From positions 62,001 through 126,000 of the forward strand of contig JADCGR010000004.1 of NCBI GenBank assembly GCA_020248905.1: a DNA stretch of 64,000 nucleotides, read 5' to 3'. The notes under the pieces were generated by a model, which saw nothing but the letters and a program-made list of their open reading frames with translations, was not told the origin of the DNA and made no database searches. Source of the stretch: Curvibacter sp. GTDB lineage: Bacteria; Pseudomonadota; Gammaproteobacteria; Burkholderiales; Burkholderiaceae_C. A program made the position numbers and the translations under genes. Positions 37,480 to 46,835 of the stretch are shown here, one piece after another. How positions within the stretch are numbered: the first letter of the stretch is position 1; each line of letters starts with the position of its first letter.

Positions 37480-39018
37480 TCAGGCTTGCATGTCGGGTGC
37501 GCCATCGCCGGGCTTGCGCGCGCCCGAGCGGCGCCGGCGGCGACGCTTTTTCGGGGCGCTACTGCCCTCATCGGCCGACACATGACCGACCGGCGAAGCG
37601 TCGTCGGCCACAGCCTCATCGCGCGGCGCGGCACGGCGCAGGGGCGCGCGTGCGCGCTGCCGCGACTGCTCCTCGCGTATCTGATCCACCATGTCCCGCC
37701 GGAGTTCGTCATTGGCGAGGCTGAAGTCTTCCCACCAGTCGGCCAAGACCTCTTCGACCTCGCCAGTGTCAGCCCTCAGACGCATGAAATCGAAACCGGC
37801 GCGAAAGCGCGGCTGATCGACCAGCCCGAACGGTGCGCTGCCCACGCGCTTGTCGAAGCGCGGCTGCATCATCCAGATTTCGCGCATATCGGCGGCCAGC
37901 TTGCCACGGCCAGACACGTCTCCGATGCGCGCGTTGAAGACGTCATCAATCGCATCCTGCAGCGCGGGGTGCGCATGCTGCTTCTTCTGGCGCTGGGCCC
38001 AGCCCTCGCGCACATCGGACCAAAGCACGCAGGCCAGCAGGAAGCTTGGGGCGACGGGCTTGCCCTCCCCCACCCGGCGATCCGTGTCTTCGAGCGCGGC
38101 CTGTACAAAGGGGCCGGCGGCGCGCTCGACCACCAGGTCTAGCAGGGGGTAGATACCGCGTGCAAGTCCGAGTTTCTGCAACTGCTCGACGGTAGCCAGG
38201 GCGTGGCCTGTCTGCAGCAGCTTGAGCATCTCGTCAAACAGGCGGCTCTGGGGAACATCGGCGAGCAGGGCCCGCGACTCCTTGATCGGCTTTGCCGTCT
38301 GGATCTCCAGCTTGAAACCCAGGCCGCTGAGCTTAGCGGCAAAGCGTACGGCACGGATGATCCGCACCGGGTCCTCGCGGTAGCGTGTCGCCGGGTCGCC
38401 GATCATGCGCAGCACGCGTTTGCCCGCGTCCTTGAAGCCGCTGTGGTAGTCCACGACGATCTGGGTCGCCGGGTCGTAGTACATGGCGTTGACCGTGAAG
38501 TCGCGCCGCGCGGCATCCTCGTCCTGCGGCCCCCAGACGTTGTCGCGAAGCACGCGGCCGCTGGAGTCGACCGCGTGCTTCATGCCGACGAGTTCGCTTT
38601 TGCTGGTGCGCTCATTCCCGGCCACCTGCTCAGCGGCGGCGTGATCCATGTAGGCGCGAAAAGTTGAGACCTCGATCACCTCGTGCTCGCGCCCGCGCCC
38701 GTACACCACGTGAACGATGCGAAAGCGCCGTCCGATGATGAAGGCGCGTCGGAACAGACCCTTGACCTGCTCGGGCGTTGCGTCTGTGGCCACGTCGAAG
38801 TCCTTGGGCCGCAGGCCCAGCAGCAGGTCACGCACGGCGCCACCCACGATGTAGGCCTCGTAACCGGCTTCCTGCAGCGTCTGCACCACGTCGACGGCGC
38901 GCCTGTCTACGAGGGAAGGGTCGATGCCGTGCTCGCTGGCCCCGATTTCTCGACGCTTGCCGAAGACCGGCTGGGTGCCGCGCTTGCCGAGCAGCTTGTC
39001 GATGATTTTCTTGATCAT
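37480..39018 (-). CDS. pcnB: poly(A) polymerase I
   Basis: 512-residue nucleotidyltransferase adding 3' poly(A) tails that target RNAs for decay. The class II nucleotidyltransferase head shows AYIVGGAVRDLLLGLRPKDF and DVATDATPEQVK (about residues 55-86), a RRDFTVNAMYYDP motif at about residue 171, and RYREDPVRIIRAVRFAAKLS at about residue 212. The C-terminus is highly basic (KKRRRRRRSGARK) as in PcnB and unlike CCA-adding enzymes. Its start overlaps the stop of the upstream HAD gene by four bases, and it belongs to the leftward operon that ends with folK. Confidence 0.95.
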   Translation of the reverse strand: MIKKIIDKLLGKRGTQPVFGKRREIGASEHGIDPSLVDRRAVDVVQTLQEAGYEAYIVGGAVRDLLLGLRPKDFDVATDATPEQVKGLFRRAFIIGRRFRIVHVVYGRGREHEVIEVSTFRAYMDHAAAEQVAGNERTSKSELVGMKHAVDSSGRVLRDNVWGPQDEDAARRDFTVNAMYYDPATQIVVDYHSGFKDAGKRVLRMIGDPATRYREDPVRIIRAVRFAAKLSGLGFKLEIQTAKPIKESRALLADVPQSRLFDEMLKLLQTGHALATVEQLQKLGLARGIYPLLDLVVERAAGPFVQAALEDTDRRVGEGKPVAPSFLLACVLWSDVREGWAQRQKKQHAHPALQDAIDDVFNARIGDVSGRGKLAADMREIWMMQPRFDKRVGSAPFGLVDQPRFRAGFDFMRLRADTGEVEEVLADWWEDFSLANDELRRDMVDQIREEQSRQRARAPLRRAAPRDEAVADDASPVGHVSADEGSSAPKKRRRRRRSGARKPGDGAPDMQA

Positions 39019-39695
39019 TCCTTGAACAGATCCAGTACCCGCCAGCCGCGCTCCTGGGCCAGGGCGCGCAGGCGGTCGTCAGGGTTAGTGGCCACCGGAT
39101 GGTCTGCATTGTCCATCAGCGGCAGATCGTTGGTGGAATCGGAATAGAAGGTCACGAGCAGGCGCTCGCGCTGCAGGCCCCGATCAGCCAGCCAGTCGTG
39201 AAAGCGCCGCACCTTGCCCTCACGAAAGGACGGGGTACCCCTGATCTCGCCGGTGATCCATCCGTGCGCGTCGCGCTCGAGTTCAACGGCGATCAGCTCA
39301 GACACGCCAAATCGCTCGGCGATCGGCCGTGTAACGAATTCGTTGGTGGCCGTCACGATCAGCACCTCGTCGCCCGCCCGCTGGTGGCGGCGCACCAAAT
39401 CCAGAGCCTGGGGTCGGACCGCAGGCTCGATTACCTCGGCCATGAAGCGCTGCCGCGCGGCCTGGGCCTGCCGGGGACCGCGTACGCGCGCCGCTTCGGT
39501 GGCAAAGCGCACGTAGTCATGAACGTCGAGCGTACCGGCCTGGTAATGGGCGTAGAACGCATCATTACGTCGCGCGAACTCCACCGGATCCGTCCAGCCA
39601 ATGGTGATGGTGAATTGCCCCCAGGCGTAATCGGAGTCGATGGGGAGCAGGGTGTGATCCAGATCGAACAGGGCCAGCTTCTTTTTGTCACTCAT
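39015..39695 (-). CDS. HAD-IB family hydrolase
   Basis: 226-residue haloacid-dehalogenase-type phosphatase. Motif I is ALFDLDHTLLPIDSD with nucleophile D11 and acid/base D13; motif II is VLIVTATNEF (about residue 110) and motif III/IV FYSDSTNDLPLMDNADHPVA (about residue 182). It belongs to the SerB-like subclass IB; the substrate (phosphoserine, histidinol phosphate or other) cannot be decided. It is located between hda and pcnB, seven bases after the hda stop, and is probably cotranscribed. Confidence 0.92.
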   Translation of the reverse strand: MSDKKKLALFDLDHTLLPIDSDYAWGQFTITIGWTDPVEFARRNDAFYAHYQAGTLDVHDYVRFATEAARVRGPRQAQAARQRFMAEVIEPAVRPQALDLVRRHQRAGDEVLIVTATNEFVTRPIAERFGVSELIAVELERDAHGWITGEIRGTPSFREGKVRRFHDWLADRGLQRERLLVTFYSDSTNDLPLMDNADHPVATNPDDRLRALAQERGWRVLDLFKE

Positions 39696-39702
39696 GGGCC
39701 GC

Positions 39703-40389
39703 TCACAGGTCCTGCAACATGGATTTGATCATGGGAACAGTGATGGCACGCTGGGTCTGTAGGGCATAGGCATCCAGTTGGTCCAGCAGCTGTATCAGGC
39801 TGCCCAGATCGCGACTGAAGCGCGTCAGCATGAAGTCCATCACCTCATCGCCAAGGAAGACGCCCCGGGCGTCTGCCGCGCGGCGCAACACGGCCCGGCG
39901 CTCGGCCTCTGAGAGCACCTGCAGGCTGTAGACATGGCCCCAGCCCAGACGCGTACGCAGGTCTTCGCGCAACTGCAGTCCAGCAGGGGCCCGCTCGCCG
40001 GCCGCCAGCACCCACTGATGGCCGGTCTGGGCATGGACGAACCAGTTGAATGCGGCGTGCTGCTGCACGGCGGTATACAAATGCACGTCATCGAGCAGCA
40101 CTGCGGCCCAGCGCTCGTCGAAGGCTGGCGGTTCGGCCACCGAGGCGTCGAGCCAGCCCACCGCCGCGCCCTGCTCGCGCAATGCCTCGCGCACGGCCTT
40201 CAGCAGATGGGTCTTGCCGCTGCCCGCAGGACCCCAAAGATAGGTCGGCACCGGGGAACGCAAGGTGGCGCCTCGCCCATCGCCGACCCAGAGCTGCAGA
40301 TGACGCAGCACAGCCTCGTTGGGGCCCGGCACGAAATTGGACAGGGTCGGGCCGCCGCCGAGCCCGATGTCCAGCGCGATCTGCCTCAT
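39703..40389 (-). CDS. hda: DnaA regulatory inactivator Hda
   Basis: 228-residue AAA+ protein of the DnaA family that, bound to the loaded sliding clamp, stimulates DnaA-ATP hydrolysis and prevents re-initiation. The N-terminus carries a clamp-binding-type motif (MRQIALDIG). Walker A is WGPAGSGKTHLLKAV (about residue 52), Walker B VLLDDVHLY, and there is a sensor-2 arginine region but no DnaA DNA-binding domain. Length and position next to an AI-2E permease and purM match the usual beta/gammaproteobacterial arrangement. Its start overlaps the permease stop by four bases. Confidence 0.93.
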   Translation of the reverse strand: MRQIALDIGLGGGPTLSNFVPGPNEAVLRHLQLWVGDGRGATLRSPVPTYLWGPAGSGKTHLLKAVREALREQGAAVGWLDASVAEPPAFDERWAAVLLDDVHLYTAVQQHAAFNWFVHAQTGHQWVLAAGERAPAGLQLREDLRTRLGWGHVYSLQVLSEAERRAVLRRAADARGVFLGDEVMDFMLTRFSRDLGSLIQLLDQLDAYALQTQRAITVPMIKSMLQDL

Positions 40390-41468
40390 CCCAGGTAGGC
40401 CCGGCTCGACAGGTAGCGCTGCCGCAGACGCCGGATGGCCACCAGCAGCACCGCACTGGCCGGCAGTGCCACCAGGATACCGACGAAGCCGAAGAGCTGG
40501 CCGAACGCCAGCAGGGCGAAGATGACCGCCAGAGGGTGCAGGCCGATGCGCTCACCCAGCAAGCGCGGGGTGAGGTACAGGCTCTCGACCAGCTGACCCA
40601 GGCCGTAGACCACACCCACCATCAGGGCGACGCGCCCCAGCCCGCCGTCCGCGCTGAACTCCAGCAGGCCCGCCAGCACGGCCATGAGCAGCCCGAGACC
40701 GAAACCCACATAAGGCACGAAAATAGCCAGGCCGGTGAAGATGCCGATAGGCAGGGCGAGGTCCAGCCCGAAGAGGCTCAGGGCGAGGCTGTAATACACA
40801 GCCAGAATGAGCATGACGAGCAGCTGGCCGCGCAGGTACTGACCCAGAACATCGTCGGCCTCGGCGACGAAGCTGTCGTAGCTGCCGCGCAGGCGCTGCG
40901 GCACAAGATCGAGCACGCGCTGCACGATCTTGGTCCAGTCCATCAGGAAGTAGAACAGGGCCACGGGGATCAGGATCAGATTGCCTAACACCGTCAGGGC
41001 CACGTTGCCGCCGATCTTCAGGGAAGCCAGCAGCGAGCCCAGGGCCTCGTTCATATTGGTCTGGAGGTACTGGTTCAGCACCGGCTTCAGGCTGGCGATG
41101 TCCAGGGAAAAATGGAGCCCCAGGGACTGCAGCAGGGGTTGGACACTGGCGTTGAGCCGGTCCAGCAGTTGCGGCAGCTGTTCGCGCAGCAGGGGCCATT
41201 CACGCACCAGCACGGGCACCAGCAGGAGCACCAGCCCCAGGGCTGCGAGGACGAAAAGCAGCTCCACCAACATCACCGCCAACAGCCTGGGCAGGCGCCC
41301 GCCCAGCGCAGCGTCCAGCCGCTCCACCATCGGATGCAGCACATAAGCCAGCACCGCCGCCACGACAAAAGGCGTGAGCACCGGGGCGAGCAGCCACAGC
41401 ATCAGGACCAGTGCCAACGCGACGGCGCTCCAGACGAGTGCGCTTTTTTGAGGAGAAGACAGGGACAT
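40386..41468 (-). CDS. AI-2E family transporter (PerM-like permease)
   Basis: 360-residue inner-membrane protein with about eight hydrophobic segments, including MLWLLAPVLTPFVVAAVLAY at the start, ALPIGIFTGLAIFVPYVGFG near residue 245 and LLAFGQLFGFVGILVALPAS near residue 325. These are typical of the AI-2E/UPF0118 family. Despite the name, most members export or exchange unknown solutes; some act as ion antiporters. The start at ATG 41468 fits family similarity, although the frame is open to 41915 within purM. Divergent purM begins 93 bases away; hda follows with overlap. Confidence 0.9.
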   Translation of the reverse strand: MSLSSPQKSALVWSAVALALVLMLWLLAPVLTPFVVAAVLAYVLHPMVERLDAALGGRLPRLLAVMLVELLFVLAALGLVLLLVPVLVREWPLLREQLPQLLDRLNASVQPLLQSLGLHFSLDIASLKPVLNQYLQTNMNEALGSLLASLKIGGNVALTVLGNLILIPVALFYFLMDWTKIVQRVLDLVPQRLRGSYDSFVAEADDVLGQYLRGQLLVMLILAVYYSLALSLFGLDLALPIGIFTGLAIFVPYVGFGLGLLMAVLAGLLEFSADGGLGRVALMVGVVYGLGQLVESLYLTPRLLGERIGLHPLAVIFALLAFGQLFGFVGILVALPASAVLLVAIRRLRQRYLSSRAYLG

Positions 41469-41561
41469 GGAATGAGTCCGGTTGAAGAATCGGCCGGAGG
41501 GAACCCGTAAAATCTGGCCAAATTCTATCGGCCCGGGCGTCTGCACCCTGGCCGCCATCCC

Positions 41562-42605
41562 ATGAGCACCTCCCGAAAACCCAATCCCCTGTCCTACAAG
41601 GATGCCGGCGTCGACATTGATGCCGGCGACGCGCTGGTCGAGCGCATCAAGCCTCTGGCCAAGAAGACCCTGCGCGAGGGGGTGCTGGCAGGCATCGGCG
41701 GCTTTGGCGCGCTGTTCGAGGTACCCAAGCGCTACAGGGAGCCGGTGCTCGTCTCGGGCACCGACGGCGTGGGCACCAAGCTCAAGCTGGCGTTTGAGTG
41801 GGACGTGCACGACACCGTGGGCATCGATCTGGTGGCCATGAGCGTGAACGACGTGTTGGTGCAGGGCGCCGAGCCCCTGTTTTTCCTCGACTACTTCGCC
41901 TGTGGCAAGCTGCACGTGGACACTGCGGCTGCCGTGGTCGGCGGCATTGCACGGGGCTGTGAACTGTCGGGATGCGCCCTGATCGGCGGCGAAACCGCCG
42001 AAATGCCCGGCATGTACCCCCCGGGCGAATACGACCTCGCGGGCTTTTGCGTCGGCGCCGTCGAGAAATCAAGAATCCTGACGGGCCAGAGCGTCCAGCC
42101 CGGTGACGTAGTGCTGGGCCTGGCCTCCAGCGGCGTGCACTCCAACGGCTTTTCCCTGGTGCGCAAGTGCATTGAAAGGGCAGCAGCGAACACCCCCGCG
42201 ACCCTCGACGGCAAGCCGTTCCGGCAGGCCATCATGGAGCCTACCCGCCTGTACGTAAAGAATGTGCTAGCCGCGCTGGCGAAGCACCCGATCAAGGCCC
42301 TGGCCCACATCACCGGCGGCGGCCTGCTTGATAACATCCCCCGCGTGCTGCCCGCAGGCATGGCGGCGCATCTGAGAACGGGCAGCTGGCCGCAGACCGA
42401 GCTTTTTGCCTGGCTGCAGCGGACCGCCGGTATCGACGACTACGAGATGAACCGGACCTTCAACAACGGCATAGGCATGGTGGTCGTGATCGATGCCTCC
42501 CACGCCGCCGCCACGGCGCAAACCCTGCGCGCCCTCGGCGAACAGGTCTACGAGATCGGCGTCATCGCCCAGCGCGGCAGTTCGGCGCCCGTGGTCGTCG
42601 CCTGA
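41562..42605 (+). CDS. purM: phosphoribosylformylglycinamidine cyclo-ligase (AIR synthetase)
   Basis: 347-residue purine biosynthesis enzyme converting FGAM to AIR with ATP. The N-terminus [20 protein letters not shown] is diagnostic. The ATP/substrate loops are [12 protein letters not shown] (about residue 44), [19 protein letters not shown], and [20 protein letters not shown] (about residue 140). A TAAAAT at 41508-41513 is a plausible -10 for the gene, with only a distant TTGAAG as -35. It is monocistronic; the structured spacer after it separates it from parA. Confidence 0.96.
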   Translation: MSTSRKPNPLSYKDAGVDIDAGDALVERIKPLAKKTLREGVLAGIGGFGALFEVPKRYREPVLVSGTDGVGTKLKLAFEWDVHDTVGIDLVAMSVNDVLVQGAEPLFFLDYFACGKLHVDTAAAVVGGIARGCELSGCALIGGETAEMPGMYPPGEYDLAGFCVGAVEKSRILTGQSVQPGDVVLGLASSGVHSNGFSLVRKCIERAAANTPATLDGKPFRQAIMEPTRLYVKNVLAALAKHPIKALAHITGGGLLDNIPRVLPAGMAAHLRTGSWPQTELFAWLQRTAGIDDYEMNRTFNNGIGMVVVIDASHAAATAQTLRALGEQVYEIGVIAQRGSSAPVVVA

Positions 42606-42680
42606 AAAACGCCAGCAACGGATAGGGCGCCGGACCCAGGCTGACACCTCGCGCGGTGACGTCTGCGGTCCGAGCCTACG

Positions 42681-42708
42681 GCCTGCCGGCCCGTCCGGGC
42701 CGGCAGGC
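42681..42708. repeat. 12-base-pair perfect hairpin between purM and parA
   Basis: Arms GCCTGCCGGCCC (42681-42692) and GGGCCGGCAGGC (42697-42708) with a GTCC loop. It could protect the purM mRNA 3' end or slow transcription, but no T-run follows, so it is not a standard intrinsic terminator. Confidence 0.65.
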
Positions 42709-42825
42709 GGAGGCAAAAAGTGTTGCTTTCGCTACAAAAATCCTAGCTATGGCGTCCGGCGCCCGCTGGACTTTGGGGCTTTTTCGGGCCACACTCCGGA
42801 CTTCGGTTCACTGCCAGGAGCATTC

Positions 42826-43830
42826 ATGCCTGTCATCGCTGTGGTCAATCGCAAGGGGGGTAGCGGCAAAAGCACGCTCGCGGCCCACCTCGCGGCCTGG
42901 TGCGCACGCCAGGGCAGCGCGGTCATGCTCGGTGATGTGGACCGCCAGCAGTCCACCCGCTCCTGGCTGCGCAAACGCCACGAAACGCTGCCCTCCATCG
43001 CCCCCTGGACTGTTGATCAGAACATCCTGCGCGTGCCGACAGGCATCACGCATGTGGTCCTGGACACGCCAGGCGGCCTGCACGGCTTTGACCTGGCGCG
43101 CATGGTCATGTTTGCCGACATCATCCTCATGCCGGTGTGTGGCTCCGCCTTCGACCGCGAGTCCGCTGCCGACTGCCACGCCGAGCTCCTGGCCTTGCCG
43201 CGGGTGGCGACGGGTCGCTGCAAAGTGGCCTGTATCGGCATGCGGATCGACACCCGTACCCGCACGCCCCAGATTCTCAAGGAATGGGCAGCCGGACTCG
43301 GCATGCCTTTCCTGGGCGTTTTGCGGGAATCGCAGGCCTATGTGCAGTGCCTGGAACGCGGCATGACGCTTTTCGATCTGCAGGCTGATCGCGTCGCGAC
43401 CGACCTGCGCCAGTGGGAGCCGATCCTGAACTGGCTGCGCCCGCAGCTCATGGTCCCGGCCGGGGCGGCGGCAGCCGCCCCGGCACGCGTACCTGGCGCC
43501 CAGCACGGCCTGCCCAGCCGACTGCTCGCCAATCGCCCGGGACCAGCGGGGACCCGAACTGAGAACGCCACGGGTCTCGCAAGCCGCCTACCCAATGTGC
43601 CGACACCCGCTCTGGCCGCAGCGGCCCGCAGCACTGCGGCGGCAGGAGCCGGCCTGCTGTCCTCGCGGCCTGTCCCTGCGGTCACGCGGATCAACAGCCC
43701 TCGCGTGCTGGACCGGGTGGCCAGCCACGGAGCACCGCGCAGCTTCGGGAACGAGCAGCGGCCTAACGGCCTGGCTCCTGCGCCCGAAGCCGCACCGATC
43801 CCGTCCTTCCTCAAACTCGTAAAGTGTTGA
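42826..43830 (+). CDS. ParA family ATPase (orphan)
   Basis: 334-residue deviant-Walker ATPase of the ParA/MinD class. Walker A is NRKGGSGKSTLAAHLA (residues 8-23), followed by GDVDRQQSTRSWLRKR (about residue 38) and VVLDTPGGLHGFDLARMVMF (about residue 76). The catalytic domain ends near residue 212; beyond it lies a ~120-residue Ala/Pro/Arg-rich, probably disordered tail. No parB or centromere-like repeat is adjacent, so it is an orphan that may place another cargo or act with a partner elsewhere. An AGGAG lies five bases before ATG 42826. It converges with the SirB1-like gene. Confidence 0.85.
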   Translation: MPVIAVVNRKGGSGKSTLAAHLAAWCARQGSAVMLGDVDRQQSTRSWLRKRHETLPSIAPWTVDQNILRVPTGITHVVLDTPGGLHGFDLARMVMFADIILMPVCGSAFDRESAADCHAELLALPRVATGRCKVACIGMRIDTRTRTPQILKEWAAGLGMPFLGVLRESQAYVQCLERGMTLFDLQADRVATDLRQWEPILNWLRPQLMVPAGAAAAAPARVPGAQHGLPSRLLANRPGPAGTRTENATGLASRLPNVPTPALAAAARSTAAAGAGLLSSRPVPAVTRINSPRVLDRVASHGAPRSFGNEQRPNGLAPAPEAAPIPSFLKLVKC

Positions 43831-43852
43831 GTCCAGGGCGCCAGCGCCTGCC

Positions 43853-44704
43853 CTAGCCGAGTTCGCGGCGCAAGGCCGCAAGACGCCGGGCGATCTCGCC
43901 CGTGTCCCCACCCTCTCCCGCCCGCCCCAGATAGGTCTCAAGGTCTTGCACCGCGGGTGCCAGCCTGCCCAGCTCTGCCAGCGCCAGGCCCCGGTCACGG
44001 TACTCGTCCCAGGCCTGAGGAAGCAAGACGAGCAAGCGGTCCTCGACTGCCACAAAGCGCTTCCAGTCGCGCTGGGTGCAATGGATTTCCTTGAGATTGC
44101 GCAGCATGCGCGCAATGATGTCGCGCGCCGGCAAGGCTTGCAGGTAATGGCCCAAGGGCAGCTCGGAAATCGCCGGCTGGCCATGGTTGCTGCGCCAGGC
44201 CTCCAGCCGGAACAACAGCTCCTCGCGGCTGAGCGAGTGCCCGCTGAAAGGATCGATCACCACCTGGGCCTGCGGCAGATTGACCTTGACCAGGAAGTGA
44301 CCGGGAAAGCCCACGCCATGCGCCGCCAGACCCAAACCCTGAGCCAGTTCCAGCCAGAGCACAGCCAGCGATACGGGAATTCCGCGCCGGCTGTCGATCA
44401 CCTTGTGCAGATAGCTGTTGGCCGGATCGTAGTAGTTGTTGAGATTGCCGCCGAAGTGAAGGTCCTCGAAGAAAAAATGATTCAGCAGGCGCAGACGATG
44501 CATGGCCGGTGCGTCAGCCGGCAGACGCCGCCGCAGCCGGGCCTGCATATTGTCGACCTCGGCCAGGACTTGCTGGACGTCCAGGCCCGGATCGTCCTCC
44601 TGCCCCAGGCTCACGGCGGTCTCCAGCAGATGAACCTGCGCCTCCGCCCGCACGAGCGAGCTGAAGTACTCGAGCGGTGTGGGAACGGTCAAGGACAGCT
44701 TCAT
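43853..44704 (-). CDS. SirB1 family protein (transglutaminase-like plus TPR)
   Basis: 283-residue soluble protein. The N-terminal SirB1/transglutaminase-like fold has LLNHFFFEDLHFGGNLNNYY (about residue 88), RRGIPVSLAVLWLELAQGLG (about 121) and GVGFPGHFLVKV (about 142); a C-terminal TPR-like repeat region includes DEYRDRGLALAELGRLAPAV. The usual transglutaminase cysteine is not evident (serine in PVSLAVLW), so it may be non-catalytic. The family is often beside peptide-release or cell-wall genes; here it follows murJ by two bases and is presumably cotranscribed. Confidence 0.87.
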   Translation of the reverse strand: MKLSLTVPTPLEYFSSLVRAEAQVHLLETAVSLGQEDDPGLDVQQVLAEVDNMQARLRRRLPADAPAMHRLRLLNHFFFEDLHFGGNLNNYYDPANSYLHKVIDSRRGIPVSLAVLWLELAQGLGLAAHGVGFPGHFLVKVNLPQAQVVIDPFSGHSLSREELLFRLEAWRSNHGQPAISELPLGHYLQALPARDIIARMLRNLKEIHCTQRDWKRFVAVEDRLLVLLPQAWDEYRDRGLALAELGRLAPAVQDLETYLGRAGEGGDTGEIARRLAALRRELG

Positions 44705-44706
44705 CG

Positions 44707-46278
44707 TCAGCGCCTCAGAAACTGGCGGAACCGCAGCCCCGCCGCCCAGGACGCCCCCAGATAGATGGCCGCAGCGGCGCTTACCAAAGCCGCCAGCAGG
44801 CCGATGCGCTTCCACGGCTGAGCCTGCAGGCGTGGCCAATCCCAGGCACTGGCTGCCCACATCAGGAAAACGGCCAACAGGGCCGCGGCTGCCGTCACTT
44901 GCAGCAGGAACACGCCCCAACCCGCCTGCGGCCGATAGCTGCCCCGGCGCAGCAGACCTACCAGCAGCCACAGGGCATTGACCATGGCACCGATGCCAAT
45001 CGACAGCGCCAGCGCGGCGTGCTGCAGCACGGGCACAAGCAGCAGGTTGAGCAGCTGGGTGAAGACCAGCACCACGATGGCGATCCGCACCGGGGTACGG
45101 ATGTCCTGGCTGGCGTAGTAGCCCGGGGCGAGCACCTTCACGGCCACGACCCCCAGCAGACCCACGCCCCAGCCCATGAGCGCATAGGACGTCATCTGGA
45201 CATCCCGCGCGGTGAACGCGCCGTAGTGATAGAGCCCGCTGATCAGCGGCACGGAAAAGGTCAGCAGGGCCACGGCGCAAGGAAGGGCCAGCAACACGAC
45301 CAGCCGCAAGCCCCAGTCCAGCATGGCTGAGTACAGGGCCGCATCGCCATTGGCTTTGGCGGCTGCGAGCTGGGGCATGAGCACGACGCCCAGCGCCACG
45401 CCCAACAGGGCCACCGGGAACTCCATCAGCCGGTCCGCGTAGCTCAGCCAGCTCACGCTGCCGGGGGCCAGATGCGACGCGATCTGGGTATTGATCAGCA
45501 GTGACAGCTGAGCGACGCTCACTCCCAGCAAGGCTGGCGCCATGAGCTTGAGCACGCGCTGGGTCCCCTCATCGGCCCAGCCCGCACGCACTGCGCCCGG
45601 GCTGAGGCCAATCGCGGGCATCATCTTGAGGCGGTTAAGCGCCAGCAGCTGCACCGCTAGCTGGAGCACCCCGCCAGCCATGACACCGATCGCCAGCGCA
45701 TAAATGGGCTCGATGCCGAGGGTGGCGAACCAGGGCGCACCCAGCCACGCGGCCAGGATCATCGCCAGGTTGAGCAGCACGGGCGTAGCCGCCGGTACCG
45801 CAAAGCGCTTCCAGGTGTTGAGCACGCCGGCAGCCAGCGCCACCATCGACATGCAGGCGATGTAGGGGAACATCCAGCGGGTCATCACGACGGCAGCGTC
45901 GAAGGCATCGCCCGCCTCCATCCTGCGCAGCCCGGCCGCCATCAGCCAGACCAGCAGGGGCGAGGCCAGCACCCCGATCACGCTCACGACCAGCAGCACC
46001 CAGGCCAGCACCGTGGCGACGCGATCGACCAGGCGATGCGTGGCCTCCTCGCCCTGCTGTTCCTTGACGGTCGCCAGCACGGGAACGAAGGCCTGACTGA
46101 AGGCCCCTTCGGCAAACAGGCGGCGAAACAGGTTAGGAATTCGGAATGCGACGTTGAACGCGTCCGTCAGCGCGCTGGCGCCGAAGGTGGCAGCTATCAG
46201 CAACTCACGCGCAAGCCCGGTGACGCGCGAAGCCAGGGTCAGCAGCGAGACCGTCGAAGCGGCTTTGAAGAGGCTCAT
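44707..46278 (-). CDS. murJ: lipid II flippase MurJ (MviN)
   Basis: 523-residue polytopic membrane protein of the MOP exporter superfamily that moves lipid II across the inner membrane for peptidoglycan synthesis. The N-terminal signature reads SLLTLASRVTGLARELLIAA and FGASALTDAFNVAFRIPNLF with RLFAEGAFSQAFVP; about 14 hydrophobic helices follow. The adjacent divergent rpsT and the SirB1-like gene downstream match common Burkholderiales order. The ATG at 46278 starts directly at the conserved MSLFKAASTVS. Confidence 0.95.
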   Translation of the reverse strand: MSLFKAASTVSLLTLASRVTGLARELLIAATFGASALTDAFNVAFRIPNLFRRLFAEGAFSQAFVPVLATVKEQQGEEATHRLVDRVATVLAWVLLVVSVIGVLASPLLVWLMAAGLRRMEAGDAFDAAVVMTRWMFPYIACMSMVALAAGVLNTWKRFAVPAATPVLLNLAMILAAWLGAPWFATLGIEPIYALAIGVMAGGVLQLAVQLLALNRLKMMPAIGLSPGAVRAGWADEGTQRVLKLMAPALLGVSVAQLSLLINTQIASHLAPGSVSWLSYADRLMEFPVALLGVALGVVLMPQLAAAKANGDAALYSAMLDWGLRLVVLLALPCAVALLTFSVPLISGLYHYGAFTARDVQMTSYALMGWGVGLLGVVAVKVLAPGYYASQDIRTPVRIAIVVLVFTQLLNLLLVPVLQHAALALSIGIGAMVNALWLLVGLLRRGSYRPQAGWGVFLLQVTAAAALLAVFLMWAASAWDWPRLQAQPWKRIGLLAALVSAAAAIYLGASWAAGLRFRQFLRR

Positions 46279-46342
46279 TGGCCATGAGTGTAGCCCGCCC
46301 GTCGCCTTGCGCAGTGCTCACTCACCATGCCCAGCCTGACCT

Positions 46343-46350
46343 GCTACAAT
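46343..46350 (+). promoter_or_regulatory. extended -10 of the rpsT promoter
   Basis: TGCTACAAT (46342-46350) combines a TG extension with a five-of-six -10 hexamer, 46 bases before the rpsT ATG. There is no convincing -35, which fits an extended -10 promoter. Confidence 0.5.
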
Positions 46351-46395
46351 CGCCGGTTTTGCTGACATCATCCACAGACACAAGGAAACACTGAC

Positions 46396-46692
46396 ATGGC
46401 ATCTGGAAAGCCGAAGAAAAAGAACCCGCGCCTGGCGTCTGGCCGCAAGCGCGCACGTCAGGACGTGAAGCTCAACGCGGCGAACACGTCCCTGCGCTCC
46501 AAATACCGCACCGCCGTGAAGAACGTCGAGAAGGCCGTTCTGAGCGGTGACAAGGCCAAGGCCACCGAACTGTTTGCCAAGATGCAGGCTGTGGTGGACA
46601 CCGTGGCCGACAAGGGTATCTTCCACAAGAACAAGGCCGCTCGAGACAAGAGCCGCCTGTCGTCCAAGGTCAAGGCACTGGCCGCTGCCTGA
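46396..46692 (+). CDS. rpsT: 30S ribosomal protein S20
   Basis: 98-residue basic ribosomal protein binding the 5' domain of 16S rRNA. It opens with lysine-rich [20 protein letters not shown], continues [20 protein letters not shown] and ends with [20 protein letters not shown], all standard for S20 and slightly longer than the E. coli protein at its N-terminus. It is monocistronic with its own promoter and a strong terminator, and is divergent from murJ. Confidence 0.97.
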   Translation: MASGKPKKKNPRLASGRKRARQDVKLNAANTSLRSKYRTAVKNVEKAVLSGDKAKATELFAKMQAVVDTVADKGIFHKNKAARDKSRLSSKVKALAAA

Positions 46693-46761
46693 TCACAGGC
46701 AAATCGCACGGAGCCGTCGGGCTCTGCCGTTTGTAACGGGTGCGCTATCAGCAAAGCAGAA

Positions 46762-46786
46762 AGCCGCTCACTGAGCGGCTTTTTTG
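46762..46786 (+). terminator. intrinsic terminator of rpsT
   Basis: AGCCGCTC/GAGCGGCT stem (46762-46780) with a three-base loop is followed by TTTTTTG. It lies 70 bases after the rpsT stop. The opposite strand has only a short A/T flank, so it is mainly rightward. Confidence 0.88.
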
Positions 46787-46835
46787 TTTCTGGGTCGGTG
46801 ATGTCCGGGCACGCTGAAAGCAGATGAACGCAGGT

